Below are positions 51,200 to 59,423 of a DNA stretch of 64,000 bases, piece by piece. The position numbers and the translations under genes are program-made. How positions within the stretch are numbered: the first letter of the stretch is position 1; the number at the start of each line of letters is the position of its first letter. The notes under the pieces were generated by a model. The model had not been told where the DNA came from. It worked only from the letters and a program-made list of their open reading frames with translations, and made no database searches. The stretch comes from Paenibacillus sp. FSL R7-0273 (lineage in GTDB: Bacteria > Bacillota > Bacilli > Paenibacillales > Paenibacillaceae), in contig NZ_CP009283.1 in NCBI RefSeq assembly GCF_000758625.1, positions 5,713,501 to 5,777,500 on the forward strand. Direction: 5' to 3'.

Positions 51200-53374
51200 C
51201 TACTTTATAACCCTGGCCTGGCTTCCGGGCTTGCCCGGCTCAATCACAACAACCTCCCCGAAGACCTGTATGCCTTCAACCACGAGTGAATCGGCATGCA
51301 GAGACGGCGGACGGTGGCAGATCAGCACGATCATCTCCGGTTGTCCGGGAAGCAGTATGCGGAACGCCTCTGCCTGTGCAGCCGTTACCAGCTCGCCGGT
51401 ATAGCGGTATACCGGAACATTCTCCAGAAGCGGCAGCGCTGCTGAACCCGCCGGCAGCGGATACAGCAGCTGCGTGATGGACACAGTGCCGGATCCGGCT
51501 ATTTCATAGACTGCACAGGAAGCGGCTTCAATCCGATTGTACTCGTACGACACGCTGCTCTCTTCCATTGTTGCGGCAAGCCCTGGATTGGCGGCAGGGA
51601 TCACGCAAAGATTGGCTGAGTCAGCATTGCGGGTCAGGCATACTCCCGTATCCCGGGAAAGACTGACCTGTCCGGGAGGGAAATGAAAATACTGCCTGAA
51701 ACGATGCTCCCCCGAGCAGTCAAAGGTGTCTATCAGCAGCCAGCAGTGCGGCTTGAGGAACAGAATCCGCCTGCGCGGATATACCGGGTCCTCCAGCCGG
51801 CGGTAGCCGTCATGGCTGGCCTCTGCGTAATCGAAATCCGGCTGTGAAATCCAGCGTACACCGGCAGGAAAGGCGATATGGCCGAACTCCCAGGTATCCA
51901 GGATTTCCGTAAAATCAGTCTCATCTACAACCGTTGTGTTATGGGCAGACGGACGCTTCAGCTTAGTCCGCAACGGCTCTTCATTGCTGTAGCTGTAGCG
52001 GCCCAGATCGGTAAGCAGCTCTTTGCCGTAGGCGTACAGATCGATATGCAGAGAATCGGCATGGCCATGCCCGCCGCCAAGCGGTGCACAGCGCAGCAGC
52101 AGGAACAATGCCTGCTCATCCCAGCCCGAACGCATGCAGTAATTGCCCGAATAAGGAAACGGCCGGGACAGCAGCGGCGGCAATTCGGGGCCAAGCCGTT
52201 CATACTGTCTCAGCCCCGCGGCGCCGAACAGCCAGGCATTGTCATAGCCGGGACAATCGCCGCCTCCGAAGCGAAGTACGGGATCCTTAAAAATAAGCGC
52301 GGCTGCCGCTATCACCGTCGAGATATCCAAGCTGTCGCTGTCCCCTGTCATCGTCTGACGCCGGTCCGGACGCGAGGCGTCCAGCGAAGCGCGGGCCATC
52401 CGGTGTACGGCGTCCGTTGCCGCTTCATCTGCCCGGAGTCCGCCGCTATGGCACAGATGCAGCATTTCCAGGTAACAGTGCAGCACTTCATGATGGTAGG
52501 TTGGCGACTGCTCCCAGTGCATTCCATCCGGAAGGATCTGCAGGGAGGCAGTGGCATTCATTCTCGCAAGCGCCAGAGCCGTCCACTCCCCCGACTGCCG
52601 GAATTCCGGCAGGAACCGGGCGATATGCAGCAGTCCGCAGGACTCCAGCACTCCCCAGTTGCTGATATTCTTCCATCCGTTAAACGATGCGGCCAGATAC
52701 GCAGCATGGGTATGAAGGGACAGCAGGAACTTGCACAGCAGTTCCCCGGTAAGGAACGGGGAGTCCAGAATGTAGGAGACGGCCTTTGTCCAGTTCGTTC
52801 CCCGCAGGCCGGCTTCGATGCTGCGCCAGTTCAGCGAGCCCGCAGGATCTCCGGGCAGCGGATTGCGGTCAATCCAGTCTTCTATCTGCCGGCACAACCG
52901 CTCCGCATAACACTCACCGCCAGTGAGCACTGATGCCTGGCCCAAGGCAATCCAGTAGCGGTGGCGGTTCAGCATATAGGGCCATTCAACATCTCCGGAC
53001 GGAACATGATTCCAGTCTATCTTCTCTGTAAAAACAACCGGGATGCGTGTTCGTTCCATATCCCAGGGAAACCGGAACAGAAAGGTCTGCTTCAGCACCT
53101 CATCAGCCGTGCGGAGCACCAGCCCGAGCTCCTCCGGACAATGCTCCCGGACGTATGCCGGGATAACAGTCCGGTCAGCATGAGCGGGAAAGCCCCCGGG
53201 TACCGGACGATTAATGAAATACGCCCGCAGCTCTGCCAGTGCCTCAGAGTACCGCTCATATCGAGCCGCTTCCTTCACCTTTTCCAAGCCGGGGTAATCA
53301 AGGTTCAACAGAGTCAACAAGGTTTCCATTGACGGCAAGTGATCTGCTTCCAAAGCTCCGCTATCCCCGCTCAT
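51200..53374 (-). CDS. Heparinase II/III-like polysaccharide lyase family protein
   Basis: This protein of about 724 residues has an N-terminal (alpha/alpha) toroid (about 60-400) and a C-terminal beta-sandwich with the Hepar_II_III signature G-G-G-H-G-H-A-D-S-L-H-I-D-L-Y-A-Y-G-K-E-L-L-T-D-L-G-R. Conserved toroid residues include S-N-W-G-V-L-E-S and E-Q-S-P-T-Y-H-H-E-V with the probable catalytic Tyr-His pair. Family members cut uronic-acid-containing chains by beta-elimination, which creates the substrate of the GH88 enzyme. The start is set at M-S-G-D-S-G because GGAGG is eight bases upstream; it overlaps the GH88 stop by 14 bases. No signal peptide is visible, so it may act on imported oligosaccharides. 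The substrate is unknown. Confidence 0.85.
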   Translation of the reverse strand: MSGDSGALEADHLPSMETLLTLLNLDYPGLEKVKEAARYERYSEALAELRAYFINRPVPGGFPAHADRTVIPAYVREHCPEELGLVLRTADEVLKQTFLFRFPWDMERTRIPVVFTEKIDWNHVPSGDVEWPYMLNRHRYWIALGQASVLTGGECYAERLCRQIEDWIDRNPLPGDPAGSLNWRSIEAGLRGTNWTKAVSYILDSPFLTGELLCKFLLSLHTHAAYLAASFNGWKNISNWGVLESCGLLHIARFLPEFRQSGEWTALALARMNATASLQILPDGMHWEQSPTYHHEVLHCYLEMLHLCHSGGLRADEAATDAVHRMARASLDASRPDRRQTMTGDSDSLDISTVIAAAALIFKDPVLRFGGGDCPGYDNAWLFGAAGLRQYERLGPELPPLLSRPFPYSGNYCMRSGWDEQALFLLLRCAPLGGGHGHADSLHIDLYAYGKELLTDLGRYSYSNEEPLRTKLKRPSAHNTTVVDETDFTEILDTWEFGHIAFPAGVRWISQPDFDYAEASHDGYRRLEDPVYPRRRILFLKPHCWLLIDTFDCSGEHRFRQYFHFPPGQVSLSRDTGVCLTRNADSANLCVIPAANPGLAATMEESSVSYEYNRIEAASCAVYEIAGSGTVSITQLLYPLPAGSAALPLLENVPVYRYTGELVTAAQAEAFRILLPGQPEMIVLICHRPPSLHADSLVVEGIQVFGEVVVIEPGKPGSQARVIK

Positions 53375-54491
53375 ACCAATAGCCTCCGATCCCATTCTCC
53401 AGTCTCAGCAATGCTTCCAGGTAGAAATAATCTCCCCAGATCATATACTCATCAGGCGCCTGACCTCCGCGGACATGATAAGAACCATGCTTAAGCAGCC
53501 CTTCCGCCTGCTCGTCGCCTATCGTGGAGTAATGCGACACCAGCGCTTCCATTGTGTTGAGCAGCCCGCTGCGTAAATAGGCATATCCGGGCTCTTTTTC
53601 ATCCAAATGAGATAACAGCTCATGCAGTCCGGCAGCAGCGATGGCCGATGCGGAGCTGTCGCGGTACGGGCGCTCTGCATCCGGCGGCAGATTGAAGTCC
53701 CAGTAAGCCACCCCGTCCTCCGGCAGATGCTCAAGGAAATACCGGGCCATCCGTTTGGAGGTATCCAGGAACTGCGGATCGCCGGTTAAACGATACGACA
53801 GCGCAAAGCCGTAAATGCCCCAGGCCTGTCCCCTTGTCCACGTTGATCCGTTTGTGTATCCCTGATGAGTCGCGCCTCCAATGGGCTCCCCGGTCTCCTG
53901 ATTGAAGAAAAAGGTATGATACGAGCTGGCGTCACCCCTCACCAGATAACGCCGGCTTTTGTTAGCCTGAAGCTCTGCCGCCGTCTTATAAACCGGCTTC
54001 CCGGTTTGCTCCGAGGCCCAGTAGAGCAGAGGCAGATTGAGCAGGCAATCAATAATAATCCGCCCGCCTTCCGCAGTATCACCTTCCGGGCCCCAGGCCT
54101 GAAAGTATTCTCCCTGCCTGCGCCAGCGGGCCATCAGGCAGTCTGCTGCCAGCAGTGTCAGCTCACGCGCATTTGTATCGCGTTCCACAATCCACTGCGC
54201 TTTGGAGGACAGTGAATACAGGAAGCCGATATCATGATGGTCGAGCACGATTCCCTGCTCCATTCGGCTGCGGAAGCTGTCAACCGTTTTCCTGGCTGCG
54301 TCAAGAAGCCGCCTGTCTCCCGAATATTCATAACCAAGCCACAGCATTCCGCTCCAGAAGCCGTTGGTCCAATCCTCGTTCTCAATCAATGAATACTGCC
54401 GGCCATTTCCTACATGGGGGTAACGGTCTCCGAAACGGCCGATATTGCGCTGTATTTTGACGATGGCATCCTCAATTGCATGCTTCCACAT
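53361..54491 (-). CDS. Unsaturated glucuronyl hydrolase (GH88/105 type), second copy
   Basis: This 376-residue enzyme is a close paralogue of the protein at 11381-12517, with the same blocks H-H-D-I-G-F-L-Y-S-L-S, G-P-E-G-D-T-A-E-G-G-R-I-I-I-D-C-L, T-W-T-R-G-Q-A-W-G and R-D-S-S-A-S-A. The catalytic aspartates are Asp87 and Asp148. It removes unsaturated uronic acid from lyase products. The start M-W-K-H-A-I is supported by GAGGGAGAG. Translation is probably coupled to the overlapping lyase gene, a strong hint that the two work in sequence. Confidence 0.92.
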   Translation of the reverse strand: MWKHAIEDAIVKIQRNIGRFGDRYPHVGNGRQYSLIENEDWTNGFWSGMLWLGYEYSGDRRLLDAARKTVDSFRSRMEQGIVLDHHDIGFLYSLSSKAQWIVERDTNARELTLLAADCLMARWRRQGEYFQAWGPEGDTAEGGRIIIDCLLNLPLLYWASEQTGKPVYKTAAELQANKSRRYLVRGDASSYHTFFFNQETGEPIGGATHQGYTNGSTWTRGQAWGIYGFALSYRLTGDPQFLDTSKRMARYFLEHLPEDGVAYWDFNLPPDAERPYRDSSASAIAAAGLHELLSHLDEKEPGYAYLRSGLLNTMEALVSHYSTIGDEQAEGLLKHGSYHVRGGQAPDEYMIWGDYFYLEALLRLENGIGGYWYERG

Positions 54492-54527
54492 TATATCTCT
54501 CTCCCTCACTCACACTGCGTTTGCCTT

Positions 54528-54591
54528 ATCGTAAGAGATTGGGGCACCCGCGGAGTAGATAACTTTTGCCGGGAGTGTGTATAATTTTGAC
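54528..54591 (-). promoter_or_regulatory. Promoter of GH88-lyase operon with TTTTGAC repeats
   Basis: GTATAATTTTGAC (54579-54591) and AACTTTTGCC (54561-54570) carry T-runs 21 bp apart. The minus-strand -10 box TACGAT (54528-54533) is 46 bp from the main motif, the same as in the permease operon. The motif is 88 bases from the start codon. Confidence 0.5.
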
Positions 54592-54622
54592 TTCTTTTCT
54601 GCTCTTTCGGCTCTGCACAATC

Positions 54623-54661
54623 AAAAAAAGGCCACAGCACGTGGACATGTCCGCTGTGGCC
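54623..54661 (-). terminator. Rho-independent terminator of the fucose operon
   Basis: On the minus strand GGCCACAGC and GCTGTGGCC form a 9-bp stem, followed by seven T. It ends transcription from fucI-fucU before the GH88 promoter. Confidence 0.93.
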
Positions 54662-54722
54662 TCGCTATTTTCAATTAAAATCCGGTCTTCATAGCATCAT
54701 TCCAGAGGACAGATGAATTTTC

Positions 54723-55160
54723 TTAGCAGCCCTCTGCTGTAACAACACCCTTTTTAATAATGATATTGCCGTAAAGAGCCTCTTCCCCCGTAACCACAAT
54801 AGCGTAGCTCTGCCTGGAGCGGCTGTAAAAGTCAAAACGCTCCTCATATTCAACCGTCGCCGACCCGTCATGCTTCGCAAAAATAGCTTCATACACGGAC
54901 CAGACCTCCGGCACTGACGGATCACCCTCCACTACAGCCATAAAAGCCGCCTGATGCGGCACATAATGATCCAGCGGCAGCAGCTCAAGGACCGCATCAA
55001 GCAGGGCAGGGATTCCCACCCCGTCGTATCTCAGCACTCTGTTATGCAGGGAATGACCCGGAAAATGGGCATCCGCCAGCACCAGCTCATCCCCGTGGCC
55101 CATCTCCATCAGCACGCGGACCAGCTCAGGGGACAGCAGCTTAGGGATTTTCTTCAGCAT
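54723..55160 (-). CDS. fucU: L-fucose mutarotase (RbsD/FucU family)
   Basis: This 145-residue protein is of FucU type, which interconverts alpha- and beta-L-fucose. The family N-terminus M-L-K-K-I-P-K-L-L-S-P-E-L and the catalytic His22 in M-G-H-G-D-E are present, followed by A-D-A-H-F-P-G-H-S. The C-terminal Y-A-I-V-V-T-G-E, Y-G-N-I-I-I-K-K-G-V-V matches too. It is the last gene of the fucose operon, 21 bases after fucA. Confidence 0.93.
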   Translation of the reverse strand: MLKKIPKLLSPELVRVLMEMGHGDELVLADAHFPGHSLHNRVLRYDGVGIPALLDAVLELLPLDHYVPHQAAFMAVVEGDPSVPEVWSVYEAIFAKHDGSATVEYEERFDFYSRSRQSYAIVVTGEEALYGNIIIKKGVVTAEGC

Positions 55161-55181
55161 GCGGCTCCTCCCTTGACGACC

Positions 55182-55832
55182 CTACATCCCATAAAAAGAC
55201 CTCAGGGCAACCAGCTCATCAATCCGGTTCTGCGGCAGCTCGCGCTCCCCCTTGATCATCCGGGTAATGAACGTCAGCTTTGCTGTGTATTCGAGCCGCT
55301 CCATGTTCATGTAGGCGCTCATAACATCCTTGCCCCAGGTCAGGGCGCCGTGGCTTTCCAGCAGGACGGCCGTTTTCTTGCCCAGGAACGGGATCAGCGA
55401 ATCCGGGATTTCTTCCGTAGAAGGTGTCCCGTAAGCCGCCAGTGGAATATCTCCCATTGCTATGACCGACTCCGGCATCATCATTTTATCCAGCGGCTCA
55501 CCCTTGATCGCAAAAGCTGTCGCATAAGGCGGATGGGCATGCACCACCCCGTTCATTTCGGGCAGCTCATTATAGATCCGCAGATGCATCTTCACTTCAG
55601 TGGAAGGGCGGTAGCCCTCGGCTGCTTCAAGGATCTCTCCCTGCAGATTGACCTTAACGAGCATATGAGGCTGCAGATAGCCTTTGCTGACTCCGGTCGG
55701 TGAAGCAAGAACTTCGGTTTCGGACAGACGGGCCGAAATATTCCCGTCATTGGCGGCGATAAAATCCTTGTTGAACAAATTTCTGCCGATATCACAGATC
55801 AGCAGGCGCAGCTCCTGTTCTTTCTGGTTCAT
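55182..55832 (-). CDS. fucA: L-fuculose-1-phosphate aldolase
   Basis: This 216-residue class II aldolase splits L-fuculose-1-phosphate into dihydroxyacetone phosphate and L-lactaldehyde. Zinc ligands His98 and His100 (H-A-H-P-P) and His161 (E-S-H-G) and the catalytic Glu79 (S-T-E-V-K-M-H) are all visible, and A-N-D-G-N-I-S and S-P-T-G-V-S-K are phosphate-site blocks. It overlaps the kinase gene by 41 bases but has its own AAAGGAG site. A rhamnulose-1-phosphate aldolase is a less likely alternative, given the fucI and fucU neighbours. Confidence 0.92.
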   Translation of the reverse strand: MNQKEQELRLLICDIGRNLFNKDFIAANDGNISARLSETEVLASPTGVSKGYLQPHMLVKVNLQGEILEAAEGYRPSTEVKMHLRIYNELPEMNGVVHAHPPYATAFAIKGEPLDKMMMPESVIAMGDIPLAAYGTPSTEEIPDSLIPFLGKKTAVLLESHGALTWGKDVMSAYMNMERLEYTAKLTFITRMIKGERELPQNRIDELVALRSFYGM

Positions 55833-57303
55833 GGTAACTCTCCTTTGTCTGGACGGATAATGACGGATAATAATGGTTGAGCGTGCAGGACTGTGCTACA
55901 AGCTCTCTGAGCGCAGCAGCCCTAACTGCTCCTATAGCGGCTAACTGTACAGCTATATTACCGATCGCGCTGGCTTCGGCAGGCCCGGCGATAATCTCTT
56001 TTCCGGTGGCCTCAGCCGTAAGCTGGCACAGCAGCTCATTGCGGATGCCTCCGCCCACCATGTGGATTGTGCGGATGCTCTGTCCGGTCAGCGTCTCCAG
56101 CTCACTTATTGTTTGGGCATAAGCCGAGGCAAGGCTCTGCAGAATGGTCAGAATAACCTCGCCCTTACTTTCCGGCGGCTGCTGGGCGGTACGGGTACAA
56201 TAGGCTGCAATCCGGCCGGGCATATCCCCCGGCGTGCTGAACAGGACATCATCCGGATCTATGACAGCCGCAGCATAACCTTCGCTACGCGCTTCTGCGG
56301 CAAGCCGGACCGCCTCCTGATGAGACACCGGCTCACCCGCCTGCGCCCAGCCTCTTTGCGTCTCCTGCAAAATCCACAGCCCCGTAATATTCTTCAGCAG
56401 CCGGTTTCCGCCGCCGAAGCAGCCCTCATTGGTAAACCCGAATTCACGGGCCTGATCCGTCAGCACCGGCTGCTCTGTCTCCATGCCTGCCAGGGACCAC
56501 GTCCCGCAGCTGATAAAAGCGGCCGTCTCTGCTCCCGGTCCATAGGGAATGGAAGCCACCGCAGATGCCGTGTCATGGGAAGCCCCGGCAATGACCTGCA
56601 GCGGGCCTATGCCAAGCTCCTCCTGCAGCGCGGGCAGCAGCTGGCCGGTCACGGTTCCGGCAGGAACCAGCTCCGGAATCAGCCTGAGCGGAAGCCGCAG
56701 CCGGTTCATCACCTTGGCGGAAGGAGCAACTGATCCGGCGGCCAGCAGACCGCTGGTGCTCCAGATCGTCTGCTCCCCGGCTGCAGTGCCGGAGAGCAGA
56801 TAATGGAACAGATCCGGCATCAGCAGCATCCGGTCTGCTGTCTCCCTTAGCCAGGGACTCTCCTCCAGATCCGCGAACAGCTGATACACCGTGTTAATTC
56901 TGGCTGACTGATTGCCCGTCAGCTTAAACTGCTCATCCGGCGGCAGCAGCTCCTCAAGAATAGGAGCGTATGCAGCTGTCCGCTGGTCCCGGTAATGATG
57001 CGGGGCGTACAGCAGCTGCCCCTTCCGGTCAATGAAGCCGTAGTCGACGCCCCAGGTATCCACGCTCACGGAGGTCAAAGTCCCGTGCTCTCTGGCCGCC
57101 TTGCGTATTCCCTGCTTCATTTCATAAAACAGCTGCAGCACATCCCAATACAAATGCCCGTGCAGCTCAACCGGCTGATTGGCAAACCGGTGAACCTCCT
57201 CCACCTCAATACGTTTGCCGTCATACAGGCCCAGCATGACCCTGCCCGAGCTCGCTCCCAGGTCCACTGCGAGCAGCTTGATTGTTTCATCCATATCCCG
57301 CAC
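55792..57303 (-). CDS. FGGY family sugar kinase, probable L-fuculokinase of RhaB-like sequence type
   Basis: This 503-residue kinase has the N-terminal A-V-D-L-G-A-S-S-G-R-V-M-L and S-V-D-T-W-G-V-D-Y-G blocks of the rhamnulokinase (RhaB) branch. Phosphate-site motifs I-A-G-A-S-H-D-T-A-S-A and I-S-C-G-T-W-S and adenosine-site V-G-G-G-I-R-N are present. Its position between fucI and fucA makes L-fuculose the expected substrate, although the sequence type is closer to RhaB than to E. coli FucK. The start GTG has GGAGG at eight bases; an ATG three codons later is also possible. About 20 residues at the C-terminus are encoded in the overlap with fucA. Confidence 0.88.
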   Translation of the reverse strand: MRDMDETIKLLAVDLGASSGRVMLGLYDGKRIEVEEVHRFANQPVELHGHLYWDVLQLFYEMKQGIRKAAREHGTLTSVSVDTWGVDYGFIDRKGQLLYAPHHYRDQRTAAYAPILEELLPPDEQFKLTGNQSARINTVYQLFADLEESPWLRETADRMLLMPDLFHYLLSGTAAGEQTIWSTSGLLAAGSVAPSAKVMNRLRLPLRLIPELVPAGTVTGQLLPALQEELGIGPLQVIAGASHDTASAVASIPYGPGAETAAFISCGTWSLAGMETEQPVLTDQAREFGFTNEGCFGGGNRLLKNITGLWILQETQRGWAQAGEPVSHQEAVRLAAEARSEGYAAAVIDPDDVLFSTPGDMPGRIAAYCTRTAQQPPESKGEVILTILQSLASAYAQTISELETLTGQSIRTIHMVGGGIRNELLCQLTAEATGKEIIAGPAEASAIGNIAVQLAAIGAVRAAALRELVAQSCTLNHYYPSLSVQTKESYHEPERTGAAPADL

Positions 57304-57320
57304 CTGCTTTACCTCCGATT

Positions 57321-59087
57321 TTAGTACAGCGGTCCGAAGTTACGGCAGGCCCGGTAATCTGCACTCTCCAGATCCTCTGTTCCGAACAGGGACCACACGC
57401 GCGGTCTGAAAATCCGTTCCTCCTCCACATTGTGCATGCTGACCGGAATCCGCAGGATGGAAGCCAGCGTAATCAGATCTGCACCGATATGCCCGTAGCT
57501 GATGGCGCCATGGTTAGCTCCCCAGTTGTTCATGACATCATAGACGGTTTTGAACGAGCCCTGATCCGTCAGCTTAGGAGCAAACCAAGTCGTCGGCCAG
57601 GTCGGGTCGGTCCGCTCATCCAGCGTCTTATGCACTTCTTCAGGGAGTTCGACAGTATAACCCTCCACAAGCTGAAGCACGGGACCAAGCCCCTTAACCA
57701 GATTTAGCCGGGCCATCGTTACAGGCATTCCGCCCTTTGTTAAATAATCAGTGGAGAAGCCGCCCCCGCGGAAATATTCCTGCGAAGCCGGACGGAACTG
57801 AGTCTCTGCTATACAGCGCTCCGCCTCCTCATCCGTAATCTCCCAAAACGGCTTAATCGCAGGCTTCCCGTCCACACTCTGCTGTCCCGTTCCATCCAGC
57901 GCTGCAGAGCCCGAATTGATCAGATGCAGCAGCCCGTGCGCCGCCTCTCCTTCCAGCTTATATCCGGTCACCCTTTCAACCGCAGCAGGGCTCCAGAACG
58001 TACGTACATCAGCAAAAATCTGTGCCGTATTCGTAAGCAGATAGTTGAACAGCATCGTTACCCCGTTCAGGCTGTCATTCTCAGTAGCCACAATATACGG
58101 AGCGCGCCGGCCGTTCCAGTCAAAGGAGGAATTTAGAATCGTCTCCATGAAATCCCCGTTAGGAAAATGATCCGTCCACTGCCGCTGGCCCTGGAAGCCC
58201 CCGACGATCGCGTTATGACCGTTAGCCTCCTCCTCAAAGCCGAGCTCAGCCAGCCGCGGGTTACCGACCATGAGGTCACGCGCGATGAGCGTCATTTTGA
58301 CACAGGTCTCCCACTGCTGCTCCTTCATTTCATCGCTGATCTGCAGATGCTGCGGATTATTGTCCGCGCCGGTGATGCATTTTTCCTTAACCCAGGCCAG
58401 CGCCTGTGCAAATTCGTCTTTATCATAAATCTCTTCCTCGAACCGGCGCACGTATTCGGACATATCGATATATTCATTCCGCATGCCCAGGTAATCCTGG
58501 AAGAACTGTTCGTTCACAATCGAGCCGGCAATCCCCATCGAGACGGAGCCCATCGACAGATACGATTTACCTTTCATCAGCGCTACTGCCATAGCAGATT
58601 TGGCGAACTGCAGCAGCTTTGCCTGCACATCTGCAGGGATCTCTTCACTGCTGGATTCCTGTACATCCTCCCCGTAAATCCCGAACGCCGGAATTCCCTT
58701 TTGCGCATATGCAGACAGAACAGCCGCCAGATAAACTGCCCCCGGGCGCTCCGTTCCGTTAAATCCCCAGACAGCATGCGGAATCGTTGCATCCATATCC
58801 ATCGTTTCCGAGCCATAACACCAGCAAGGGGTTACTGTAATCGATACGCCGACATTCTGTCCGGCAAATTTCTGTGCGGCAGCCGCTGCTTCCTTAACAC
58901 CGCCGATCGTCGAATCAGCGATAACGCACTCTATAGGAGACCCGTCCGGATAAAAAAGCTTTTCCGCAAGAAACTTAGCCACCCGCTCTGCCATTCCCAT
59001 AGTCTGGGCCTCCAGCGATTCACGGACACCGCGTCTTCTTCCATCAATCGTAGGCCGGATTCCAATCTTCGGATAATTTGTTGCCAC
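57321..59087 (-). CDS. fucI: L-fucose isomerase
   Basis: This 588-residue enzyme converts L-fucose to L-fuculose and needs Mn2+. The N-terminus [21 protein letters not shown] is diagnostic. The metal ligands of the family are expected in [10 protein letters not shown] (Glu, with the following Asp in F-A-D-V-R) and in the C-terminal [14 protein letters not shown] (His). Length matches the E. coli enzyme. GAGGAAC precedes the ATG. It is the first gene of a four-gene fucose operon with a near-consensus promoter about 150 bases upstream and a cre-like site in the leader. Confidence 0.95.
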   Translation of the reverse strand: MATNYPKIGIRPTIDGRRRGVRESLEAQTMGMAERVAKFLAEKLFYPDGSPIECVIADSTIGGVKEAAAAAQKFAGQNVGVSITVTPCWCYGSETMDMDATIPHAVWGFNGTERPGAVYLAAVLSAYAQKGIPAFGIYGEDVQESSSEEIPADVQAKLLQFAKSAMAVALMKGKSYLSMGSVSMGIAGSIVNEQFFQDYLGMRNEYIDMSEYVRRFEEEIYDKDEFAQALAWVKEKCITGADNNPQHLQISDEMKEQQWETCVKMTLIARDLMVGNPRLAELGFEEEANGHNAIVGGFQGQRQWTDHFPNGDFMETILNSSFDWNGRRAPYIVATENDSLNGVTMLFNYLLTNTAQIFADVRTFWSPAAVERVTGYKLEGEAAHGLLHLINSGSAALDGTGQQSVDGKPAIKPFWEITDEEAERCIAETQFRPASQEYFRGGGFSTDYLTKGGMPVTMARLNLVKGLGPVLQLVEGYTVELPEEVHKTLDERTDPTWPTTWFAPKLTDQGSFKTVYDVMNNWGANHGAISYGHIGADLITLASILRIPVSMHNVEEERIFRPRVWSLFGTEDLESADYRACRNFGPLY

Positions 59088-59157
59088 TGCTGTTCCTCCT
59101 CAAATGAATTGGTTGGATATTACGGCAGATCCTTGCAGACGTGAATCCAGTCCCCTT

Positions 59158-59171
59158 TTAAAGCGCTGTCA
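59158..59171. promoter_or_regulatory. cre-like catabolite repression site in fuc leader
   Basis: Read on the minus strand, TGACAGCGCTTTAA fits TGNNARCGNWWWCA except for the last two positions (AA for CA). It lies inside the transcribed leader of fucI, where CcpA can block elongation. Confidence 0.45.
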
Positions 59172-59244
59172 TGAAGGTGTTGTGAGACTGCCCCATCCCG
59201 TGCCGCCTGATCCCGTACTAGATATTAAAATTAAGTTCATGTTT

Positions 59245-59273
59245 ATCATAGAGTCGAAACGATGCAAAGTCAA
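59245..59273 (-). promoter_or_regulatory. Sigma-A promoter of the fucose operon
   Basis: On the minus strand TTGACT (59268-59273), 17 bp, TATGAT (59245-59250). The predicted start near 59238 gives a leader of about 150 bases. Confidence 0.75.
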
Positions 59274-59280
59274 CAACAAA

Positions 59281-59352
59281 CCACATATTTTTAATATATT
59301 TATGTGGTATTATGTGATATTTTAATAATTAATTGTGGATTCACGTGTGAAT
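59281..59352. promoter_or_regulatory. Candidate operators of the DeoR-type fucose regulator
   Basis: CCACATA (59281-59287) and TATGTGG (59301-59307) are exact inverted arms flanking an AT-rich 13-bp centre. A second dyad, ATTCAC-GT-GTGAAT, lies at 59339-59352. They lie between the fucI promoter and the divergent regulator gene. Confidence 0.5.
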
Positions 59353-59423
59353 TCTGACTATCTTGCGCTCAAATGTAGTACACTATGAATAATATATGAT
59401 TTTGTAGACAAGGGTGGGTAAGC

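Noticed and set aside
58167..59144. 325-codon plus-strand frame opposite fucI
   Set aside because: Its translation has no recognisable fold pattern and fucI is certain on the other strand.
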